Assembly (NCBI RefSeq): GCF_035916875.1
Contig: NZ_JAXUHN010000012.1
Location: 1 to 12,528, forward strand
Length of the DNA: 12,528 bases
Source: Methylomicrobium sp035916875
GTDB taxonomy: Bacteria > Pseudomonadota > Gammaproteobacteria > Methylococcales > Methylomonadaceae
Direction: 5' to 3'
Shown here: one piece after another, positions 6,084 through 12,528 of the stretch
Numbering within the stretch: the first letter of the stretch is position 1
Layout of the letters: each line of letters begins with the position of its first letter
Notes under the pieces: generated by a model
Databases searched by the model: none
Seen by the model: only the letters and a program-made list of their open reading frames with translations
What the model was told of the DNA's origin: nothing
Made by a program: the position numbers and the translations under genes

Positions 6084-6388
6084 TCATTAAACCGATAACG
6101 GTTGCCAGAATTTACTTGCTGGAAGGCGACAATCGTATTGAAAAAGCGCTTACCATTTTACGTGACCAGGAGAAAATCATGGGCGCGACCGTGTTTCGAG
6201 GCATCGAAGGCATGGGCGCCTCGCGTGAGATCCATACGTCGTCGCTGGTCGATTTATCGCTCGAGTTGCCGTTGATCCTGGAGTTTTATGACGAACCGGA
6301 CAGGGTCGTCCATGCGATCGAAGCCTTACAGGCCAAACTGCGTTTCGATCATATCGTCAGTTGGCCGGGCCAAGCGCATTTAAGCTAG
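6080..6388 (+). CDS. DUF190 family PII-like protein
   Basis: The 102-residue product fits DUF190, a ferredoxin-like-fold family related to PII signal proteins and often encoded next to crcB. Recognisable parts are ARIYLLEGD at the N-terminus, a GATVFRGIEGMG turn at about 35-46 and PLILEFYDEPDRV at about 74-86. PII relatives bind small molecules in inter-subunit clefts and modulate transporters; control of the adjacent fluoride channel is a reasonable guess, not demonstrated. The ATGA overlap with crcB means the two are translationally coupled. serS starts 32 bases downstream. No membrane segment or signal peptide is present. Confidence 0.88.
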   Translation: MIIKPITVARIYLLEGDNRIEKALTILRDQEKIMGATVFRGIEGMGASREIHTSSLVDLSLELPLILEFYDEPDRVVHAIEALQAKLRFDHIVSWPGQAHLS

Positions 6389-6420
6389 ATTTTTTATTGA
6401 TTAGTAGTCACATATTTGTC

Positions 6421-7695
6421 ATGTTAGACCCCAAATTATTTAGAACCGAACTCGATTATGTCGTTGAGCAATTGGCAAGACGCGGATTTGCTTTCGACGC
6501 GGAGGCTTATACCGAACTGGAAAACCGCCGCAAGGATGTGCAGATTAGAACGCAAGACCTGCAAAACGAACGCAACAGCCGTTCGAAGGCGATAGGGCAA
6601 GCCAAGGCCAGGGGCGAGGACATTCAGCCGCTGATGGATCAGGTTCAGCATCTCGGCGATCAATTGAAACAGGCCGAGACCGAACTGGCCGAGATTCAGT
6701 CGGCGGTCACGGCGCTGCTGGAACATATACCGAACATTCTCGATTTCTCGGTACCGGACGGCAAGAACGAAGACAGCAATGTCGAAATCAGCCGCTGGGG
6801 GACGTTGCCGGCATTCGACTTCACACCAAAAGATCATGTCGATCTGGGCGCCAGAAACAAGCGCATGGATTTCGAACTGGGCGCGAAACTCAGCGGAGCG
6901 CGTTTTGTTGTGCTAAATGGTGCGCTGGCTCGATTGCAGCGGGCGATCATCCAGTTGATGCTCGACACGCATACCGGCGAACACGGCTACAGCGAAACTT
7001 ATGTGCCCTATCTGGTCAATGCGGACAGTTTGCGCGGCACCGGCCAGTTGCCCAAGTTCGAAGCCGATTTGTTCAAGGCCGCCGACAATCCGCCGTTGTA
7101 TCTGATTCCGACCGCGGAAGTGCCGGTCACCAATATCGTCCGCGACGTGATTCTCGATGCGAAAGACCTGCCGTTCAAGCTGGTCTGCCACAGTCCGTGT
7201 TTCCGCAGCGAGGCCGGAGCTTACGGCCGCGATGTGCGCGGTATGATCCGCCAGCATCAGTTCGAAAAAGTCGAGATTGTGCAGATCGTCAAACCGGAGG
7301 ATTCGGCTAAGGCGCATGAAGAATTGACGCAACATGCCGAAGCGATCCTGCAAAAACTGAATCTGCCGTACCGTAGGATGCTGCTGTGTGCCGGCGATAC
7401 CGGCTTTTCTTCCTCCAAGACCTACGATCTCGAAGTCTGGCTGCCGGGGCAGGGCGCTTACCGCGAAATTTCGTCATGCAGCAATTTCAAGGATTTTCAG
7501 GCGCGCCGCCTGCAGGCGCGCTGGCGCAACCCCGAAACCGGCAAGCCGGAACTCGTGCATACGTTGAACGGATCAGGGCTTGCGGCGGGCAGAACTTTGA
7601 TTGCGGTGCTCGAAAATTATCAGGATGCGGAAGGAAGGATTCGGATTCCGGACGCCTTGCTGCCTTATATGGGCGGTATCGACGTGATCGAATAA
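6421..7695 (+). CDS. serS: Seryl-tRNA synthetase
   Basis: SerRS charges tRNA-Ser (and tRNA-Sec) with serine. The 424-residue product has full bacterial length. An N-terminal coiled-coil arm (about 27-100, rich in Glu, Lys and Gln) clamps the long variable arm of tRNA-Ser. The class II core has the TAE serine-binding loop (T231-E233), motif 2 with FRSEAG at 261-266, and motif 3 with GSGLAAGRTLIAVLENYQ from 384. The start is fixed by the conserved MLDPKLFR N-terminus; in-frame codons upstream from 6361 run into the DUF190 gene and are not used. No good Shine-Dalgarno sequence precedes it, so coupling to the upstream gene may help. A strong terminator follows at 7746-7781. Confidence 0.98.
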   Translation: MLDPKLFRTELDYVVEQLARRGFAFDAEAYTELENRRKDVQIRTQDLQNERNSRSKAIGQAKARGEDIQPLMDQVQHLGDQLKQAETELAEIQSAVTALLEHIPNILDFSVPDGKNEDSNVEISRWGTLPAFDFTPKDHVDLGARNKRMDFELGAKLSGARFVVLNGALARLQRAIIQLMLDTHTGEHGYSETYVPYLVNADSLRGTGQLPKFEADLFKAADNPPLYLIPTAEVPVTNIVRDVILDAKDLPFKLVCHSPCFRSEAGAYGRDVRGMIRQHQFEKVEIVQIVKPEDSAKAHEELTQHAEAILQKLNLPYRRMLLCAGDTGFSSSKTYDLEVWLPGQGAYREISSCSNFKDFQARRLQARWRNPETGKPELVHTLNGSGLAAGRTLIAVLENYQDAEGRIRIPDALLPYMGGIDVIE

Positions 7696-7745
7696 GTCCG
7701 CAACGCTTTCTTTTCCTGTCTTTACGCCATTAGGCGAACCCAAAT

Positions 7746-7781
7746 AAAAAGCGCCGTCATTTCCTGACGGCGCTTTTTTTT
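7746..7781 (+). terminator. Rho-independent terminator after serS
   Basis: Perfect stem GCGCCGTCA (7751-7759) and TGACGGCGC (7765-7773), loop TTTCC, followed by eight T. The A run at 7746-7750 lets the stem extend with the T run. It ends the orn-crcB-DUF190-serS gene run. Confidence 0.95.
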
Positions 7782-8089
7782 CAAATTTTTGGCGGTCCGC
7801 CAGATTTTTGCGTGTTATCTGCTAACAACTTTCCTTTCATGCGCATGGTTTTTATTAAAACTGTGAGTTGGTTCTCATTTTCTACATTAAATACCGAGCC
7901 AATCTTATGGGAATTTTAAGATTTGCTATATTCATCACAGAATATCTATCGGATTTTAAAAAACGATCTGTCGAAGCCGCATTTAATATTTAGAAAAAAT
8001 GAATACGGCCTTAGCAATCGTAAAATCTGAATGTGGTGTTTAACCAAGGCTATCCATAAAAATCATTTTTTTTATAAATGAGAATCCAC
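7782..8089. other. AT-rich upstream region of the collagen-like gene, no gene seen
   Basis: About 308 bases without a plausible coding frame. At 7790-7802 a TGGCGG-T-CCGCCA palindrome followed by GATTTTT may be a weak second terminator for serS. The rest is AT-rich and must hold the promoter of the collagen-like gene, but only a lone TATATT near 7928 looks like a -10 box, without a matching -35. No sigma54 site, riboswitch or tRNA was recognised. Confidence 0.5.
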
Positions 8090-9403
8090 ATGAAAAAAGA
8101 CATGCGCTACATGCATAAAAAACATAACAAAATTAAATCGTTAACATTATTAGGTTCTTTTGCCGCGTTAACGGCTATGCCTGTTGTCGGGGCGGACTTC
8201 ACGCTGACGGATGATAGCTATGTGTCAGTTAGCGGGAACAAAAATTTTGGAAAAAAGGCCGCTATTAAGGTAGTTGATTCAACCAACCTGGGATATCTGA
8301 GATTTAGCCTTTCCGATGCACCTCAAAATGGAACTCTCACAAAGGCAACATTAAAACTGTTTGTAACCAATATGATTGGTACAACGGGTACATTGAAGGT
8401 TTTTGAATCAACTACCGATGTAAGCGAACTGGCGTTAACGAATGCTTCTTCCTTAATTGTTGGCAATCAAGTCGGCAATCCCGCTAATCCTAGGCAAAAT
8501 CAATGGGTGGAGTTTGATGTTACTGAGTACGTTCGTCAACGCCTGTTAGATCCTACCAATTCGACAATCAGTTTTGCCCTGCAAGGTTCGGAGGGGCTCA
8601 AAATTAAGATCGACAGTAAAGAAAGCAAATTTTCAGCGCATGAAGCGAGCTTGGATATAGTCTGGGACAGTAAAGGAGGGGCTCAGGGGGCGAAGGGAGA
8701 GATCGGACCTCAAGGCGTCGCCGGCGCTACCGGTGCCGCCGGAGCAACCGGTGCCACCGGACCTCAAGGCGTCGCTGGCGCTACCGGTGCCGCCGGAGCA
8801 ACCGGTGCCACCGGACCTCAAGGCGTCGCCGGCGCTACCGGTGCCGCTGGAGCGACCGGTGCTACCGGACTTCAAGGCGCTACCGGCGCTACCGGTGTCG
8901 TTGGAGCAACCGGTGCCACCGGACTTCAAGGCGCTACCGGCGCTACCGGTGCCGATGGAGCAACCGGTGCCGCCGGACCTCAAGGTGTCGCCGGCGCTAC
9001 CGGCGCCGCTGGACCTCAAGGCGTCGCCGGAGCAACTGGTGCCGCCGGATCTCAAGGCGCCACCGGACCTCAAGGCGTCACCGGCGCTACCGGTGCCACT
9101 GGCGCTACTGGTGCGACGGGATCGATCCAAAGTCTAGGCCCGAATTATGGCGGGACCACTGCCTCGATTGGTGGTGCGTCATTGGGTACAGGTGGCTGTG
9201 CCTCAGGCACGAAATCCATCACGAACGCTGCTTTTGGCATGGTCGTGCTGGTGACGCCATCAAATTCCACAATTCCAGGTGATAACTTTTTTTGGGATGG
9301 TTATGTTTCGGCAGCTGGGCAGGTCACAGTTAGAGTATGCAATACTAAAAATGGATCTGCAACACCTACAGCTACGACTTACGAGGTTCGACTGATCCCG
9401 TAA
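8090..9403 (+). CDS. Secreted collagen-like protein with N-terminal DNRLRE-like domain
   Basis: From the ATG at 8090 the product has 437 residues. (1) A signal peptide: basic n-region, hydrophobic SLTLLGSFAALTAM, cleavage likely after PVVGA. (2) About 36-195: a beta-rich domain resembling DNRLRE/CBM96-type modules (DDSYVSVSG at the start, NLGYLRFSLSD, ATLKLFV, WVEFDVTEYV), often found in secreted carbohydrate-active proteins. (3) About 196-344: some 49 uninterrupted Gly-X-Y triplets, mostly GAT, GPQ, GVA and GAA. (4) A C-terminal domain of about 90 residues with two cysteines, ending in YEVRLIP, possibly the trimerisation head. No lipobox or LPXTG signal is present, so it is secreted or held by the end domains. 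The ATG at 8090 is chosen because GAGA lies 6 bases before it; ATG at 8078 and 8102 are also in frame. The first 570 bases are visibly more AT-rich than the housekeeping genes. Confidence 0.87.
   Translation: MKKDMRYMHKKHNKIKSLTLLGSFAALTAMPVVGADFTLTDDSYVSVSGNKNFGKKAAIKVVDSTNLGYLRFSLSDAPQNGTLTKATLKLFVTNMIGTTGTLKVFESTTDVSELALTNASSLIVGNQVGNPANPRQNQWVEFDVTEYVRQRLLDPTNSTISFALQGSEGLKIKIDSKESKFSAHEASLDIVWDSKGGAQGAKGEIGPQGVAGATGAAGATGATGPQGVAGATGAAGATGATGPQGVAGATGAAGATGATGLQGATGATGVVGATGATGLQGATGATGADGATGAAGPQGVAGATGAAGPQGVAGATGAAGSQGATGPQGVTGATGATGATGATGSIQSLGPNYGGTTASIGGASLGTGGCASGTKSITNAAFGMVVLVTPSNSTIPGDNFFWDGYVSAAGQVTVRVCNTKNGSATPTATTYEVRLIP
8705..9118 (+). repeat. Tandem repeats encoding Gly-X-Y triplets (54-bp and 36-bp units)
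   Basis: Five 54-bp (18-residue) units start at 8705, 8759, 8813, 8867 and 8921, two 36-bp units at 8975 and 9011, a short 18-bp unit at 9047 and a last 54-bp unit at 9065. The first three 54-bp units encode the same 18 residues and differ at only a few silent bases; units 4 and 5 begin GLQGAT instead of GPQGVA. All unit lengths are multiples of 9 bases, so changes in copy number keep the triplet register. Confidence 0.95.
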
Positions 9404-9727
9404 TAATACGTTTTAATGGCTTGCCGTGTAGCCTCTGCCGGCAAGCCGTACTCCGCCATTTTCTTGTCTAGCTTGTCTTCCAAGGCCACAATAGTCGCTG
9501 CAAACGAGCGGGAATTCAATGATTCAGATTGCAAACAAAATCCGTTATCAGGATAATTCGGTCTAATTCCGAACCTTTCAAAAATGGGCGAGAAGCACCT
9601 TCGCCCCTGGGGCAAAATTTTAACAATATCAGCGTGCGACGTATGGCGACAGAAATTGCATCCTTACGGAAAGATTTTCTGCTCGACCGTCACACAAATG
9701 CATACCGAAATAGCATAAGAAGCTGCC
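9404..9727. other. 324-bp gap with several inverted repeats, no convincing gene
   Basis: The gap holds a perfect 9-bp inverted repeat (GGCTTGCCG 9418-9426, CGGCAAGCC 9439-9447, 12-base loop), a 5-bp repeat TTCGG/CCGAA (9557-9573), and GGGCGA...TCGCCC (9586-9606) running into GCCCCTGGGGC (9603-9613). None is followed by a T run on the plus strand, so none is a standard terminator. A 78-codon minus-strand frame (9379-9615) overlaps the collagen-like gene and resembles nothing I know. The region may contain the glycosyltransferase promoter or be a decayed remnant. Confidence 0.4.
9418..9447. repeat. Perfect 9-bp inverted repeat after the collagen-like gene
   Basis: GGCTTGCCG and CGGCAAGCC are separated by 12 bases, starting 15 bases after the stop codon of the collagen-like gene. 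Without a T run it may protect the mRNA 3' end rather than terminate transcription; that role is a guess. Confidence 0.6.
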
Positions 9728-10852
9728 GTGTCATCAAAACCTAGCATATGTCTGAACATGATCGTGAAGAACGAAACACCCGTGCTCGGGCGTTTGTTTG
9801 CTTCGGTCAAGGATATCATTAGCTATTATGTGATTGTCGATACCGGTTCGACCGACGGTACGCCCGAGTTTATCAAGGAATGGATGGATAATGCCGGAAT
9901 ACCCGGAGAGGTTTACATCCATGAATGGGTCAATTTCGAACATAACCGTAATCAGGCTCTGGATTACGCTTACAAGTCGGGTCAGGCGGATTGGTTATTG
10001 CTGATAGATGCGGATGAGGAACTGCGCTACGGCGATCCTTTGTTTTATCAAAACCTTGAACGCGGCACGACCTATTCACTGGAAAAACATTATGGCGAAT
10101 TGAGTTACGCCGTCACCAACCTGATCGACGTAAGCGCAACCCGCTGGCGATGGCAAGGTGTCGTTCATGAATATTTGCAAAATGTGGACGGTACGCTGGT
10201 CAGAAAACATTTGCCGGATGTGAAAATTATCGTCAGAGCCGGGGAAGGGGCGAGGTCGCGCGGCGTCAGCGCCGAGGAAAAATTCCTAAAAGATGCGCGA
10301 TTGCTCGAAGCCGAATTGAAAAGGCATCCGGAGGACTGCCGTAGCCGCTTTTATTTGGCCCAATCATACCGCGATGCAAGACAGCATCAAAAAGCGTACG
10401 CAAATTATTTACTGCGCGCGGAAATGCCGGGTTGGGTTGAGGAGAGCTTTGTCGCACAATATCAGGCCGGTAAATTGGCGGTGGTTTTGAAAAAGCCGTA
10501 TGGCGAAATTGTTTCTCAGTTGCTGAAGGCTTACGAAATGCGCCCAAGTCGAGGCGCCGAACCGTTGCATGAGTTGGCTATGTATTGCCGTAATCAGGGT
10601 TGGTATGCGCAAGCGTATCTGTTCGCGAAAACGGGCAGCGAAATTCCGTTCCCAAGCGATATTTTATTTGTCGAAAAAGAAATTTATCATTGGCGGATTT
10701 TTGATGAAGTGGCTGTGGCCGCCTACTGGACCGGGCGCTATCAGGAAAGCCGCGATGCTTGTGAAAAAGCCTTACAATTTCCTCTTGCTGCCGGTCATGT
10801 TGAGCGAATCCAGAAGAACCTTCAGTTTGCTTTGCAAAAATTAGCGGAGTGA
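9728..10852 (+). CDS. Family 2 glycosyltransferase with C-terminal TPR-like region
   Basis: The 374-residue product starts with a GT-A fold of glycosyltransferase family 2: ICLNMIVKNE at about 7-16, nucleotide-sugar-binding VDTGSTDGTPEF at about 37-48, and DADEEL (94-99) as the DxD-type metal site. Residues about 140-160 (TRWRWQGVVHEYL) and EEKFLKDARLLEAEL near 181 are typical of the subgroup that carries helical repeats. From about 190 onward it is helical with TPR-like spacing (SRFYLAQSYRDARQHQKAYANY). The protein is cytoplasmic: no signal or membrane segment. The start is GTG, 5 bases after AAGAAG. The sugar donor and acceptor are unknown; glycan assembly or protein glycosylation are both possible. 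The Thr-rich collagen-like protein encoded just upstream is a candidate acceptor, though the 324-bp gap suggests separate transcription. Confidence 0.88.
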   Translation: MSSKPSICLNMIVKNETPVLGRLFASVKDIISYYVIVDTGSTDGTPEFIKEWMDNAGIPGEVYIHEWVNFEHNRNQALDYAYKSGQADWLLLIDADEELRYGDPLFYQNLERGTTYSLEKHYGELSYAVTNLIDVSATRWRWQGVVHEYLQNVDGTLVRKHLPDVKIIVRAGEGARSRGVSAEEKFLKDARLLEAELKRHPEDCRSRFYLAQSYRDARQHQKAYANYLLRAEMPGWVEESFVAQYQAGKLAVVLKKPYGEIVSQLLKAYEMRPSRGAEPLHELAMYCRNQGWYAQAYLFAKTGSEIPFPSDILFVEKEIYHWRIFDEVAVAAYWTGRYQESRDACEKALQFPLAAGHVERIQKNLQFALQKLAE

Positions 10853-10930
10853 GAGAGGTTTGTTGCCGGGATCGCAGTAAAATTGCTGTCGGCTAATGCG
10901 CGGAAAATAAAAAAGCGAAGCCAATAAAAA

Positions 10931-10975
10931 GCCGCGCCGCTTATTCATCAAAGAGAAATGAATAAGCGGCGCGGC
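10931..10975 (-). terminator. Very strong intrinsic terminator of the VWA/OmpA lipoprotein gene
   Basis: A perfect 18-bp stem (10931-10948 and 10958-10975, GC-rich outer half GCCGCGCCGC) with a 9-base loop. On the minus strand it is followed directly by TTTTT (10926-10930) and further T-rich sequence. It lies about 70 bases past the stop at 11044. On the plus strand there is no T run, so the convergent glycosyltransferase gene is not clearly served. Confidence 0.85.
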
Positions 10976-10992
10976 CCTGCGGCATCAAGCTG

Positions 10993-11020
10993 CCGGAAAA
11001 CCTATAAGCGGGTTTTCCGG
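10993..11020. repeat. Second hairpin between the convergent genes
   Basis: A perfect 10-bp inverted repeat, CCGGAAAACC (10993-11002) and GGTTTTCCGG (11011-11020), loop of 8. It lies between the lipoprotein stop and the main terminator. Neither strand has a T run beside it, so it may stabilise the mRNA 3' end. Confidence 0.7.
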
Positions 11021-11043
11021 TATCAAGATAGCAACGCTACGCC

Positions 11044-12237
11044 TTAGCGGATTATCTTCAGTTCTACGCGGCGGTTATTCGCGCGGCCTTCCTCGGTGTC
11101 ATTGGTATCGATGGGTTGCGTCAATCCATAACCGCGCGGCACCAATGTCGCGTTTGCGCCTACTTTTTTCTTCAAGTATTTGGCCACTGCAACGGCACGG
11201 CGTTCAGACAATTTCTGGTTATGTTCAACCGATGCGGTATTGCTGGTATGGCCTTGCACTTCGATCGTCGCGCCAGCGTTATTGTTGATGACTTCAGCGG
11301 CGCTGTCCAATTCACCGTAGTATTGGGGTTTGATGTTGCTCTTGTCGTTATCGAATTTGACATCGACGATCCAGCAGCCGAATTGGTTGACATGCGCGCC
11401 TTTCAGGGTAAGCGGGCAGCGATCATCGCAGTCATTGATGCCATCGCCATCGCTGTCGAGGGATTCGCAGCCCGGAGCCGCCGCTGGCGCCGCGGGTTTC
11501 AGGAAAACGTTTTTGACGAATTCAGCCATGCCGGCCGGAGTGGCTACATTCTCTACGTCTGCGCGAAAGCCGCAGCCGGCAATATCAGACAAGCTGTTCA
11601 GCAATAATTTGCCGCTTTCTTCATGTTTATTACCGACCCAGACGGAATACACGCAAAGACGCTCGCCGTACTGTTGCTTGAGGGCTTGAACAGCTGGAAC
11701 CGGGTTGCCATCCAGTTCGTGGCCGTCGCTTAGTATCAGCAATGCGATTCGGCCCGATGTGCCGGAAAGGTCGGAGGCAGCAGCCTCAACCGCTTCATCC
11801 ATCGGCGAACCGCCGCTCGCACAGGTCAGCGCATCGATGCCGGAACTGAACGTGGACTTTGAGTAAGCTGCTGGAGGCAGATTCAAAAGCGTGCTTCCCC
11901 AGCCAGTGCAGGGGCCAAAACCGAAGCTGCGGATGCCGGCGGTCAGTTTCAGGTTGGGAATGGTTTGATTGATTCGGGACAGAATTTCCTTTTCGACCGC
12001 TAGTTTTATCGGCGTATCGCCAGAGGCGAATCCCGGGCCTTTATAGTCCTCTCCCATTGAGGAAGATGAATCGTTGATTACAAAAAAATTGTCGGTTTTT
12101 TGCTGATACTGCCCGGAGGTTAGCAATTCGTTCAGATCGTTGGCCTGAAATGTTCCGACCGGGTTCACCGGTGATGTCGCGCAACCGGAAATGAGAAATG
12201 CCACTAGCGATGCAGTGGTTATGAGTGATTTATTCAT
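11044..12237 (-). CDS. Outer-membrane lipoprotein with VWA, calcium-loop and OmpA domains
   Basis: The 397-residue product has a lipoprotein signal peptide with lipobox LISGC (C19); Ala at +2 favours the outer membrane. A von Willebrand factor A domain spans about 50-245: the MIDAS DxSxS site is D56-S58-S60, GGSP near 142-145 stands where a Thr is more usual, and ILSDGHE carries D171. A type-3-thrombospondin/OmpA-like calcium loop, DSDGDGINDCDDRCP, is at 261-275, linked by an Ala/Pro hinge. The OmpA C-terminal peptidoglycan-binding domain follows (about 290-397: VDVKFDNDKSNI, LSERRAVAV, NNRRVELKI). In the ligand motif, GHTD is replaced by GHTS (S332) while the partner arginine R347 remains. 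An AAGGAG site (12246-12251) lies 8 bases before the ATG. The likely role is a periplasmic or surface adhesion/assembly protein tied to the wall. Confidence 0.93.
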   Translation of the reverse strand: MNKSLITTASLVAFLISGCATSPVNPVGTFQANDLNELLTSGQYQQKTDNFFVINDSSSSMGEDYKGPGFASGDTPIKLAVEKEILSRINQTIPNLKLTAGIRSFGFGPCTGWGSTLLNLPPAAYSKSTFSSGIDALTCASGGSPMDEAVEAAASDLSGTSGRIALLILSDGHELDGNPVPAVQALKQQYGERLCVYSVWVGNKHEESGKLLLNSLSDIAGCGFRADVENVATPAGMAEFVKNVFLKPAAPAAAPGCESLDSDGDGINDCDDRCPLTLKGAHVNQFGCWIVDVKFDNDKSNIKPQYYGELDSAAEVINNNAGATIEVQGHTSNTASVEHNQKLSERRAVAVAKYLKKKVGANATLVPRGYGLTQPIDTNDTEEGRANNRRVELKIIR

Positions 12238-12478
12238 TTTAAAATCTCCTTGTTACAAAACGATGAATACAAAAAGCAATTGGCTGTATCAATATCTGGC
12301 GACCGATTCTAACATTGTCAATATGATTTGAGTAGTATATTTGTTATTTGATTGAACTTTTTGAGATTAACTTAATATAAAACCGCTAAAACAAGCCACT
12401 TTAAATCAGCGTTAAGTGTCTCGCAGAAAGTTGATTGGCGTTAAACTAAAAGCTTTTTAGAACCAGCAGGAAACAGAG

Positions 12479-12528
12479 TTGGCAAGGGTTGCCCGATTAG
12501 AACTATCAGAAAACGATGACGCATGTTT
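12479..12528 (+). CDS. Possible 5' end of a further gene (truncated by the window edge)
   Basis: A frame starting TTG at 12479, 6 bases after AGGAAA (12468-12473), reads M-A-R-V-A-R-L-E-L-S-E-N-D-D-A-C and stays open to the edge. Some transposase and helix-turn-helix proteins begin in a similar way, but 16 codons cannot support a family call. It is listed only because the position and spacing are plausible. Confidence 0.15.
   Translation, partial: MARVARLELSENDDAC

Noticed and set aside
8705..9118. Repeat block as a CRISPR-like array
   Set aside because: The repeats are contiguous, coding and without spacers.
8633..9130. Long minus-strand open frame of Ser/Gly-rich sequence opposite the collagen region
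   Set aside because: It is a by-product of the repeat: the reverse complement of Gly-X-Y codons has no stops. The plus frame has a signal peptide, recognisable domains and the Gly-X-Y register.
8733..9137. Plus-strand Pro-rich open frame inside the collagen region
   Set aside because: A frame-shifted reading of the same repeats, with no start signal and no domain.
9379..9615. 78-codon minus-strand frame after the collagen-like gene
   Set aside because: It overlaps the end of a supported gene, resembles no family I know and has no clear ribosome binding site; kept only as a note in the gap description.
12480..12494. GGCAAGGGTTGCC as a sigma54 promoter
   Set aside because: GG and GC are 8 bases apart, not the required 10; it is better seen as a small palindrome.

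Overview
The window looks like chromosomal DNA of a gammaproteobacterium. QueG, RsgA, Orn, SerRS and an FtsH tail all resemble gammaproteobacterial proteins, and a crcB-serS neighbourhood is known from that class. A methanotroph of the Methylococcales type is possible, but that is only an impression. No tRNA, rRNA, CRISPR array, phage gene or intact insertion sequence was found.

Layout. (1) 1-1407: the 3' end of ftsH, a strong intrinsic terminator, then queG (epoxyqueuosine reductase). (2) 1512-2563: a MarR-family regulator with a four-cysteine C-terminal tail, divergent from a small DUF2024 protein. The gap between them has overlapping divergent promoter-like sequences, a perfect 13-bp palindrome, a repeat of most of that palindrome beside the DUF2024 start, and an intrinsic terminator ending 11 bases before that start. 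(3) 2564-4698, minus strand: an M48/Ste24-type membrane protease gene followed by rsgA, joined by a one-base stop/start overlap. (4) 4797-7781, plus strand: orn, a double-domain CrcB fluoride channel gene, a DUF190 gene overlapping it by 4 bases, serS and a strong terminator. (5) 7782-12237: an accessory, surface-oriented region with a secreted protein (DNRLRE-like domain, about 49 collagen-like Gly-X-Y triplets, small C-terminal domain), a family-2 glycosyltransferase with TPR-like C-terminus, and, convergent to it, an outer-membrane lipoprotein with VWA, type-3-thrombospondin-like calcium loop and OmpA domains. (6) 12238-12528: upstream region of the lipoprotein gene, possibly with the first codons of another gene at the edge.

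How the genes fit together. The left two thirds is mostly housekeeping: tRNA modification, ribosome maturation, RNA turnover, aminoacylation, membrane proteolysis and fluoride export. Two parts stand out. The CrcB gene is an internal duplication in which the second copy has lost its first membrane helix, which should flip its topology and give a built-in antiparallel pseudo-dimer; both pore phenylalanines are leucine in the second copy. The right third encodes what looks like a small extracellular-matrix-like set: a threonine-rich collagen-like protein, a possible glycosylating enzyme, and a wall-anchored VWA/calcium-loop lipoprotein whose OmpA domain lacks the usual peptidoglycan-binding aspartate. 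The functional link among these three is an inference from proximity and domain content only.
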